Shown here piece by piece: positions 14,259 through 19,559 of a stretch of DNA of 19,559 nt. The notes beneath the pieces were generated by a model, which did not search any database, was not told where the DNA came from, and saw only the letters and a program-made list of their open reading frames with translations. How positions within the stretch are numbered: the first letter of the stretch is position 1; the number at the start of each line of letters is the position of its first letter. The stretch is from NCBI GenBank assembly GCA_947629285.1, contig CANRDA010000007.1:1-19559 (forward strand), in the 5' to 3' direction. The position numbers and the translations under genes are program-made. This DNA comes from an uncultured Bacilli bacterium (GTDB lineage Bacteria > Bacillota_I > Bacilli_A > RF39 > UBA660).

Positions 14259-14591
14259 ATGGAAAGAGTATATAATAAATTAGTACGTGATAATATTCCA
14301 AACATAATAGAAAGTAAAGGTGAAACGCCAGTTACTAGAATATTAGATGACACGGAATATAAAAAGGAATTAGAGAAAAAATTATATGAGGAATATAAAG
14401 AAGTAATTGAAGCTAATGGTGATGATAGAGTTGAAGAGTTAGCAGATATGATAGAGGTAATAAGTGCTTTAGCAAAATTAGAGAATAAAGATTTATCTGA
14501 AGTTATAACAATTTCAACTAAAAAGAGTGAGGAACGAGGAGCTTTTAACGATAAAATATTTCTTGAAAAGGTAATTGAGAAAGATAAATAA
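14259..14591 (+). CDS. MazG-like / phosphoribosyl-ATP-pyrophosphohydrolase-like NTP pyrophosphohydrolase
   Basis: ATG 14259 is preferred over GTG 14250, which lies within the AGGTGAT site. The 110-residue all-alpha protein starts YNKLVRDNIPNIIESKG, the typical opening of this family. The metal-binding pattern is E45xxE48 (EEYKEV) with E60xxD63 (EELADMIEV). Such single-domain enzymes hydrolyse nucleoside triphosphates, often non-canonical ones, to monophosphates. There are no histidine biosynthesis genes nearby, so a HisE role is unlikely and a house-cleaning role more plausible. The next genes are Nudix hydrolases of similar general chemistry. Confidence 0.85.
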   Translation: MERVYNKLVRDNIPNIIESKGETPVTRILDDTEYKKELEKKLYEEYKEVIEANGDDRVEELADMIEVISALAKLENKDLSEVITISTKKSEERGAFNDKIFLEKVIEKDK

Positions 14592-14606
14592 TTAGAAAAA
14601 TATTTA

Positions 14607-14615
14607 TGATATAGT
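14607..14615 (+). promoter_or_regulatory. Extended -10 promoter of the Nudix operon
   Basis: TG-A-TATAGT lies 15 nt upstream of the ATG at 14631; no clear -35 is seen. It closely resembles the element at 14233-14241. Confidence 0.35.
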
Positions 14616-14630
14616 TTAGGTTGTGGGAAT

Positions 14631-15125
14631 ATGAATGAAGATATAGATATAAAAAATGATAAAGTACATTTTAAGTTTAGGGTTAGTGCAATTATAATAA
14701 AAAATAATATGATACTCTTAACTAAATCAATTAATAATGAAGGCTATCGATTTCCGGGAGGTCATGTTAAAATTGGAGAATCAACAGAAGAAGCTATAGT
14801 AAGAGAAGTTAAAGAAGAAGTAGGATTAAGTGTCAAAGTTAAAAATTTATATAGTGTATTAGAACTAATTTATAAAGATAAAAAGTCAAGTAAAATTTAT
14901 CAAGAAATAAATTATTATTATGTTATAGAGAGTTCTGAATTTAAAAACTTTGATGATTTTGAAATCAATGAAGTAGATAATGGAGAAGAAAAATGTCATA
15001 AATATAAATGGTTTAATTTATGTGAGATAGATAAAATTAATTTAAAACCAGAAAAAATGGCAGAGTATTTAAAAAATAATATTAACAGTAAAAATAATAT
15101 AATTTATTATAATGATAAATTATAA
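14631..15125 (+). CDS. Nudix hydrolase 1
   Basis: A 164-residue Nudix protein. The Nudix box GX5EX7REUXEEXGU is complete: G44, E50, then REVKEEVGL at 58-66, preceded by GYRFPGG, so metal binding and catalysis should be intact. The N-terminal strand VHFKFRVSAIIIKNNMILLTK is the usual first beta sheet of the fold. Members cleave nucleoside diphosphates linked to another group; the substrate cannot be read. It starts a tight run of five genes (gaps of 22, -20, 6 and 9 nt) that ends with the APH-like gene. Confidence 0.88.
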   Translation: MNEDIDIKNDKVHFKFRVSAIIIKNNMILLTKSINNEGYRFPGGHVKIGESTEEAIVREVKEEVGLSVKVKNLYSVLELIYKDKKSSKIYQEINYYYVIESSEFKNFDDFEINEVDNGEEKCHKYKWFNLCEIDKINLKPEKMAEYLKNNINSKNNIIYYNDKL

Positions 15126-15147
15126 TAAATATTTTTAAGGAGAAATT

Positions 15148-15711
15148 ATGTGTTTAATAAAAGTTATAACAGATGAAGATATTAATTTAAAGTCACAAGA
15201 ATTTAAAAATCCTAGAATAAGATATGCCTCAAGAGGAATAGTTTTAAGAGATGATGGTAAAATAGCACTTTTTAATAAATCTAAGAAAAATGAATATAAA
15301 TTTCCCGGTGGTGGGATTGATGAAAATGAAAATAAAGATGCGGCATTTATAAGGGAATGTTTAGAAGAAACTGGCTGTGAAGTAGAGATTGTAAGTGAAC
15401 TAGGAACTATAGAAGAACACAAAAGTTTAGATAACTTTAAACAGATATCATATGTATTTGTAGGTAGAGTTAAAAAAGATACAAGTGAATTACATTTAAC
15501 TAAAAAAGAACAAGATGAGGGAGCTAAACTCATTTGGGTATCTCCTTTGGACGCACTATCTTTAATTACAAACTGTATGGATAATCTAGTAGCTTCAGAG
15601 TATGAAAATTTGTATCACAGTAAATTTATAGTTTTAAGAGACAAATATATACTTGAATACTATTTAAAAACTCTAAATAGTGGGGTTGGGAATGAAGAGA
15701 ATAATATATAA
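15148..15711 (+). CDS. Nudix hydrolase 2
   Basis: 187 residues from ATG 15148, with AAGGAGA at 15137-15143. The Nudix box is complete: KFPGGGIDENE with G55 and E61, then RECLEETGC at 69-77. The remainder (EEHKSLDNFKQISYVFVGRV, then LHLTKKEQDEGAKLIWVSPLDAL) is typical of small Nudix proteins annotated as NUDIX domain proteins; the substrate is unknown. Its last 20 nt overlap the start of the third Nudix gene, so translation is likely coupled. It diverges strongly from the other two outside the box, so the three are not a recent tandem duplication. Confidence 0.88.
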   Translation: MCLIKVITDEDINLKSQEFKNPRIRYASRGIVLRDDGKIALFNKSKKNEYKFPGGGIDENENKDAAFIRECLEETGCEVEIVSELGTIEEHKSLDNFKQISYVFVGRVKKDTSELHLTKKEQDEGAKLIWVSPLDALSLITNCMDNLVASEYENLYHSKFIVLRDKYILEYYLKTLNSGVGNEENNI

Positions 15712-16201
15712 TGAAAACAATTTAAGTGATAATGATATAAATAATGTAGTTTATAGAGCAAAAGCGCTTATCATTAATTCAAATGATGAAATACTATTTG
15801 GATATGAAAATAATAATTATCAGTTTGTTGGTGGTCATTTAGAAGAAGGAGAGTCACTTGATGAGTGCTTAGTAAGAGAAATTAAAGAAGAAACTGGTAT
15901 TGACATTCCTATTTTAAAAAGAGACCCTTTTATATCTATAATATACTATAATAAAGATTATCCAGAAGTTGGCATTAATTCAAAATATATCGCTAATTAT
16001 TATAGTATTAAAACAGATTTAAAACCAAATATGTATAATACCAATTTAACTGAAAATGAAAAAGAGGGTAGTTTTCAACTAAGATATATAAACAAAAATG
16101 ATGCCTTAAAACAACTTAACGAAAGTTTAAAAACGTGTACAAGAGAAAATGTTGTTAAAGATACAATAAAAGTAGTAAAAGAATATTTAAAGATGAAATG
16201 A
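15692..16201 (+). CDS. Nudix hydrolase 3
   Basis: ATG 15692 is chosen because the GGGG stretch (15682-15685) then serves as ribosome binding site; an upstream GTG at 15680 would add four residues without one. The product has 169 residues. The Nudix box is complete: FVGGHLEEGE with G48 and E54, then REIKEETGI at 62-70. A C-terminal helical part follows (NENEKEGSFQLRYINKNDALKQL). It overlaps the previous gene by 20 nt, and the GNAT gene starts 6 nt after its stop. The substrate is unknown. Confidence 0.87.
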   Translation: MKRIIYNENNLSDNDINNVVYRAKALIINSNDEILFGYENNNYQFVGGHLEEGESLDECLVREIKEETGIDIPILKRDPFISIIYYNKDYPEVGINSKYIANYYSIKTDLKPNMYNTNLTENEKEGSFQLRYINKNDALKQLNESLKTCTRENVVKDTIKVVKEYLKMK

Positions 16202-16207
16202 GGTACT

Positions 16208-16690
16208 ATGGAAATAATAGAATATGATAAAAAATATGATGAAGATATTAAAGATTTGTTAGTTGAACTTCAAGAGTATTTAGTTGAAATAGATTATTTT
16301 AAGTTTTTAAAGATGTGTCCTGAATACCGTGAAGGTGTGTTTAAACTAGATATGGATGATGTAGAAAAATATAATGGTAAAATATATTTAGCTAAAGTAG
16401 ATAATAAAATAGTTGGACTAGTAATGGGAATAGTTAATGAAAGAGATATAGAAGACAAACTAACAAATATATGTGATAAGACTGGAAGTATAATTGAACT
16501 AGTTACTACTAAAAGTAATAGAAAGTCTGGTGTAGGAACTCAGTTGATGAAAAAGATAGAAGAGTATTTAAAAAGTGTTGGGTGTGTTAGAATAATAATA
16601 GATGTGTATGGACCAAATAAAAATGCTTTAAACTTTTATGATAAGAATGGTTATGAGATAGTTGAGTATTATGTAACTAAAAGACTATAA
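16208..16690 (+). CDS. GNAT family N-acetyltransferase
   Basis: A 160-residue acetyltransferase. The acetyl-CoA-binding motif A is IIELVTTKSNRKSGVGTQLM (about 95-114), with R105, G108 and G110 forming the R/QxxGxG/A loop. Motif B follows as NKNALNFYDKNGYE (137-150), the usual end of the fold. It transfers an acetyl group from acetyl-CoA to an amine; the acceptor is unknown and could be an antibiotic, metabolite or protein. The GAGGT site (16200-16204) overlaps the stop of Nudix 3, so it is in the same operon. With an APH-like gene next, a drug- or metabolite-modifying role is conceivable but not shown. Confidence 0.88.
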   Translation: MEIIEYDKKYDEDIKDLLVELQEYLVEIDYFKFLKMCPEYREGVFKLDMDDVEKYNGKIYLAKVDNKIVGLVMGIVNERDIEDKLTNICDKTGSIIELVTTKSNRKSGVGTQLMKKIEEYLKSVGCVRIIIDVYGPNKNALNFYDKNGYEIVEYYVTKRL

Positions 16691-16699
16691 AGGTGCGAT

Positions 16700-17482
16700 A
16701 TGGATTTAAAAGAAATATTAACTAATAATTATGATATATCTATATTAAATATAGAAAAAAATAATAAGTCTACAGCAGGTAATGTATATATGATTTATAC
16801 TAAAAAAGAGGAATATGTAGTAAAAATATATTCCGATTTTTCTTTGGTAGAATCTATGGTTTATATACATAACACACTTTCTGAAAACGATTTTTATGTT
16901 CCAAGTATTATTAAAAGCAAAAGTAATAACTATTATATTAAAGATAACGATAAATATATAATTATGTATTCATTTTTAACTGGTATTAGTTTAGGTGAAA
17001 AATATGAAAAGATACCTAATGATGTGATAGAGAAACTTGCTTTAGAAGTAAGGCGAATGCACACTTTACTTAAAGATAAAAAAGACTTTTTAAAGCCATT
17101 AACTTTTTATAGTAACAAAGAAGTAGATAGATATTCCGCTCTTCACTTCGATTTAACTAGATATAATATATTTTGCTTTAATGATAAAATAGGTTTTATA
17201 GATTTCGATGACGCTAAATACGGTCTTTGCTTTTGTGATGTAGCAATCCTTATTTGTTTACTATTTTTATCTAGGAAAAGAGGAGTAGATATAGATAGTA
17301 TTAACTTATTTTTAGATACATATTATACTGATAAAACATTAATGAAAAAAGAGATTAAATATATAAAAGAATTTTCACTAAAATGGGTGGATTATATAAT
17401 TAGTGTTAATAACTTTGATTCATCACTAGAGTTAAGTTTTATCAAAAAAAGAGAATTGATAGAAAAATACCTAAATTTTTAA
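16700..17482 (+). CDS. Aminoglycoside-phosphotransferase-like kinase (APH/choline kinase fold)
   Basis: A 260-residue kinase-fold protein. The N-lobe is short: STAGNVYMIYT as nucleotide loop and K42 in YVVKIY as ATP-binding Lys. The hinge region YIIMYSFLTG is at 86-95. The catalytic loop LHFDLTRYNIF has H149, D151 and N156, and the metal-binding Asp is D168 in FIDFDDA (the HxDxxxxN...D pattern of APH-like enzymes). Such enzymes phosphorylate hydroxyls of antibiotics, sugars, choline, homoserine or hydroxylysine; the target cannot be assigned. It is the last gene of the Nudix-GNAT run, 9 nt after the GNAT stop. No strong terminator follows before the next promoter. Confidence 0.82.
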   Translation: MDLKEILTNNYDISILNIEKNNKSTAGNVYMIYTKKEEYVVKIYSDFSLVESMVYIHNTLSENDFYVPSIIKSKSNNYYIKDNDKYIIMYSFLTGISLGEKYEKIPNDVIEKLALEVRRMHTLLKDKKDFLKPLTFYSNKEVDRYSALHFDLTRYNIFCFNDKIGFIDFDDAKYGLCFCDVAILICLLFLSRKRGVDIDSINLFLDTYYTDKTLMKKEIKYIKEFSLKWVDYIISVNNFDSSLELSFIKKRELIEKYLNF

Positions 17483-17489
17483 TAAAGTA

Positions 17490-17518
17490 TTGCAATTTAA
17501 AAAAATATATTATATAAT
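17490..17518 (+). promoter_or_regulatory. Promoter of the ABC exporter operon
   Basis: TTGCAA (17490-17495) and a perfect TATAAT (17513-17518) are spaced by 17 bp. RNA would start near 17525 and carry a leader of about 135 nt before the ATPase start at 17662. Confidence 0.7.
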
Positions 17519-17565
17519 CAAATGGACGTTTTGCAAAGAATCTACAATTTATTAATCAACTAGAC

Positions 17566-17591
17566 ACTACATATAAATTATGTGGTTTTTT
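17566..17591 (+). terminator. Hairpin with T run inside the exporter leader
   Basis: An 8-bp stem, ACTACATA (17566-17573) with TATGTGGT (17579-17586, one G-U pair), has a 5-nt loop and ends in six T (17586-17591). It lies downstream of the predicted promoter and upstream of the gene, so it may act as an attenuator as well as ending read-through from the APH-like gene. Confidence 0.5.
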
Positions 17592-17618
17592 GCGTTATAT
17601 AAAAGAAAGGAGGATTTT

Positions 17619-17657
17619 TTGAATGATAAATTGTTGATTCTTTATGAAAGGAGTTGA
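17619..17657 (+). CDS. Possible 12-codon leader ORF of the exporter operon
   Basis: A near-perfect AAAGGAGG (17606-17613) precedes TTG 17619, which opens MNDKLLILYERS and stops at 17657, inside the region between the exporter's own site AAAGGAG (17647-17653) and its ATG at 17662. An alternative ATG 17623 gives only four codons. A strong ribosome binding site with no long gene is the main evidence; translation is unproven. Confidence 0.3.
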   Translation: MNDKLLILYERS

Positions 17658-17661
17658 TAAA

Positions 17662-18642
17662 ATGTCATTCATCTCTGTAAAGCACATAAAAAAAACATTT
17701 AAAGTTCCTATAAAATCTTCTGGAATACTCGGTACTTTAAAAAGCTTCTTTAAAAGAAAATATAGATATATAAAAGCTATAGATGATATATCGTTTTCTA
17801 TTAAAAAAGGAGAGATAGTAGGTTACATAGGACCTAATGGGGCAGGTAAATCTACAACTATAAAAATATTATCAGGAATACTTGTACCTGATAGTGGTGA
17901 TGTAAAGGTTGCAGGTTTAATACCATCTAAAGACAGAAAAGAATATGTAAAACAAATAGGTGTAGTGTTTGGACAAAGAAGTCAGTTATGGTGGGATATA
18001 CCAGCTATTGATTCATTTAATCTATTAAAAGAAATATATAAAATTCCAAAAGAACAATACGAAAGTACATTAAATGAACTAACAAAACTTTTAAACTTAG
18101 AAGAAATATTAAATGTACCTGTTAGAAATTTAAGTCTAGGTAATAGAATGAAATGTGAAATTGCAGCCTCGCTTTTACATAGTCCTAAAATACTTTTCTT
18201 AGATGAACCTACTATAGGATTAGATGCAGTATCAAAAAAAGTAGTAAGAGAATTTATAAAGAAAATAAATAAACAAAAAAATGTAACCATTATTTTAACC
18301 ACACACGATATGGCTGATATAGAAGCTCTTGCAAAAAGAATAATATTAATTGGAAAAGGTAAACTTTTATATGACGGCTCTTTATCTAAACTAAAGAAAA
18401 ATTACGATTACTTAAGAAAAATAAAAGTTGTAACAAAAGATACAATAGATATAAAAAAAGATTGTATAGTTAAAATAGAAAAATTAGATGATGGAATAGA
18501 GTTTACTATAGATATAAGAAAAATAGAAATAAATGAGTTTATTAAATTAATATCATCTAAAATATCTATAATAGATATCGATATAGATAGTGAAAATATA
18601 GATGAATTAATTGTTAAACTATATGAGGATTTTAAAATATGA
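17662..18642 (+). CDS. ABC-2 type exporter, ATP-binding subunit
   Basis: ATG 17662 is chosen behind AAAGGAG (17647-17653); ATG 17644 precedes that site. The 326-residue ATPase has Walker A GPNGAGKST (57-65), Q-loop GQRSQLWWD (104-112), signature LSLGNRMKCEI (157-167), Walker B LFLDEPTIGLD with D181 and E182, and switch H215. The segment GILGTLKSFFKRKYR before the core, together with LSLGNRM instead of LSGGQ, is typical of the ABC-2 group annotated as viologen- or daunorubicin-type exporters. A C-terminal accessory domain covers about 255-326. It powers two permeases encoded next, the first overlapping by ATGA. Substrate unknown. Confidence 0.88.
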   Translation: MSFISVKHIKKTFKVPIKSSGILGTLKSFFKRKYRYIKAIDDISFSIKKGEIVGYIGPNGAGKSTTIKILSGILVPDSGDVKVAGLIPSKDRKEYVKQIGVVFGQRSQLWWDIPAIDSFNLLKEIYKIPKEQYESTLNELTKLLNLEEILNVPVRNLSLGNRMKCEIAASLLHSPKILFLDEPTIGLDAVSKKVVREFIKKINKQKNVTIILTTHDMADIEALAKRIILIGKGKLLYDGSLSKLKKNYDYLRKIKVVTKDTIDIKKDCIVKIEKLDDGIEFTIDIRKIEINEFIKLISSKISIIDIDIDSENIDELIVKLYEDFKI

Positions 18643-19442
18643 AGTCTTATCTATGTTATTTTAAATTAAAATTTATTACAGGACTTCAATATAGGGCAGC
18701 TGCTATAGCAGGTGTACTAACACAATTTTTCTTTGGATTTGTATACATATCTGTTTATGTTGCTTTTTATGAATCAGGAAGTTCTAATTTGCCTATGGAA
18801 TTAAGTGATTTAATAAGTTATGTGTGGTTATCGCAAAGTTTTTTCTCACTTATATATCTTTGGTATAAAGATAAAGAGATATTAAACATGATTAAAAATG
18901 GTAATATAGCATATGAACTTTTAAGACCACAAGATTTATATTTGATGTGGTGTCACAAAATACTTGGAGAAAGATTATCTAGTGTTATTTTAAGATTTCT
19001 ACCAGTTATATTAATTTCAGTAATTTTACCTAAACCATATAATCTTGATTTATCTACATCACTCCCAGTATTAATTCTATTTATCTTATCTATGATATTA
19101 TCTAGTATACTTATGACATTGTTAGTGGTTTTCTATCATGTAATATGCCTATTTACTTTAGATGAAAAGGGAATAGTAAATATATTTATGGTAATATCTG
19201 ATGTATTGTCAGGGCTAGGAATACCAGTACCGTTTTTTCCTAAATTTATGCAAAATATTTCAAACATACTCCCTTTTAGATATATAAGTGATTTTCCATT
19301 TAGATTATATGTAGGAAATATTACAATAAATGAAGGGTTAATAAGTATACTTGTTCAGATTACTTGGATAATACTTTTATTTACTATAGGTAAATTACTT
19401 ACAAATAAAGCTTTAAAAAGAGCAGTAATACAAGGAGGTTAA
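18639..19442 (+). CDS. ABC-2 type exporter permease 1
   Basis: 267 residues with about six hydrophobic segments. The first lies near 14-38 (RAAAIAGVLTQFFFGFVYISV) and the last near 238-258. Start ATG 18639 overlaps the ATPase stop (ATGA), showing coupled translation. Layout and size match the ABC2_membrane_6-type permease family that occurs as ATPase-permease-permease operons. LLRPQDLYLMWCHKILGER is a conserved cytoplasmic loop of such permeases. AAGGAGG near the end serves the next gene. Confidence 0.85.
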   Translation: MKSYLCYFKLKFITGLQYRAAAIAGVLTQFFFGFVYISVYVAFYESGSSNLPMELSDLISYVWLSQSFFSLIYLWYKDKEILNMIKNGNIAYELLRPQDLYLMWCHKILGERLSSVILRFLPVILISVILPKPYNLDLSTSLPVLILFILSMILSSILMTLLVVFYHVICLFTLDEKGIVNIFMVISDVLSGLGIPVPFFPKFMQNISNILPFRYISDFPFRLYVGNITINEGLISILVQITWIILLFTIGKLLTNKALKRAVIQGG

Positions 19443-19443
19443 A

Positions 19444-19559
19444 ATGAGTTTATATTTTAAATATTTTAAAGTTCATTTAAAGTGTGAACTAGAATATAAG
19501 ATGTCTTTTATATTATCATTTATATCTCAGTTTTTTGTATTCTTTGGATATTATTTCAC
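19444..19559 (+). CDS. ABC-2 type exporter permease 2, 5' end only
   Basis: The start ATG 19444, one base after the previous TAA, follows AAGGAGG (19432-19438). The window ends after 38 codons: MSLYFKYFKVHLKCELEYK, then the beginning of a transmembrane helix (MSFILSFISQFFVFFGYYF). An N-terminal cytoplasmic stretch with a Lys/Glu-rich segment before the first helix matches second permeases of this operon type. The gene continues beyond the window. Confidence 0.8.
   Translation, partial: MSLYFKYFKVHLKCELEYKMSFILSFISQFFVFFGYYF

Noticed and set aside
1..19559. Complete CBASS system with its own CD-NTase
   Set aside because: No protein in the window shows the nucleotidyltransferase GS...DxD pattern of CD-NTases, so only the effector side is present.
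1..19559. CRISPR array, tRNA or rRNA genes, insertion sequences
   Set aside because: No regularly spaced short repeats, no tRNA cloverleaf-like or rRNA sequence and no transposase were found. The only long repeat is the 165-bp DUF1016 duplication.
1..19559. Mycoplasma-type code with TGA as Trp, suggested by the extreme AT content
   Set aside because: TGA ends several genes at the expected family length (mtnN, TIR-STING, exporter ATPase), and Trp is encoded by TGG.

Overview
The window is very AT-rich (most coding regions look like roughly 25-28% G+C), with AGGAGG or GGTGAT ribosome binding sites close to most starts and TGA used as a stop (for example mtnN and the exporter ATPase). This fits a low-GC Bacillota, most likely a gut-type Bacilli/Erysipelotrichia or related lineage using the standard bacterial code. 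I cannot name the species from sequence alone.

Layout. (1) 1-258: C-terminal end of an Asn-rich, C-type-lectin-like protein whose tail resembles diversity-generating-retroelement (DGR) variable regions, followed by a strong terminator. (2) 402-3504: secreted or membrane-bound proteins: a GH3 (NagZ-type) hexosaminidase, a Tim44-like protein with a zinc ribbon, a DUF4190-like two-helix protein and a pseudopilin-like one-helix protein. (3) 3491-6228: housekeeping genes: a YtqA/YhcC-type radical SAM protein (minus strand), divergent from an mtnN-mnmA operon. (4) 6370-11870: an accessory island. It holds a BceR-like response regulator without a kinase, a TIR-STING protein, a membrane protein with TrkA-like Rossmann domains and a C-terminal RyR domain, then a YhcG/DUF1016 nuclease and a decayed mosaic copy of it. 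(5) 11874-14211: an antibiotic-resistance-type ABC-F gene behind a complete ribosome-controlled attenuator, overlapping a transglutaminase-like gene. (6) 14259-17482: a MazG-like pyrophosphohydrolase, then a compact operon of three Nudix hydrolases, a GNAT acetyltransferase and an APH-like kinase. (7) 17490-19559: an ABC-2 exporter operon (ATPase, permease, start of a second permease) with a structured leader.

How the genes may work together. The centre of interest is the predicted operon 6423-10086. TIR-STING proteins are CBASS effectors that degrade NAD+ when the STING domain binds a cyclic dinucleotide, but no CD-NTase or other cyclase is encoded in the window. The next gene is a membrane protein ending in a RyR domain, and the first gene is an orphan two-component regulator. 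This suggests a defence or stress module whose second messenger is made elsewhere, or one in which the TIR product is sensed by the RyR membrane protein. That link is inference. The best-resolved regulatory element is the ABC-F leader at 11874-12086. It has a consensus promoter, a 19-codon leader peptide and four mutually exclusive pairings that end in an intrinsic terminator, the form expected of an antibiotic-responsive attenuator.
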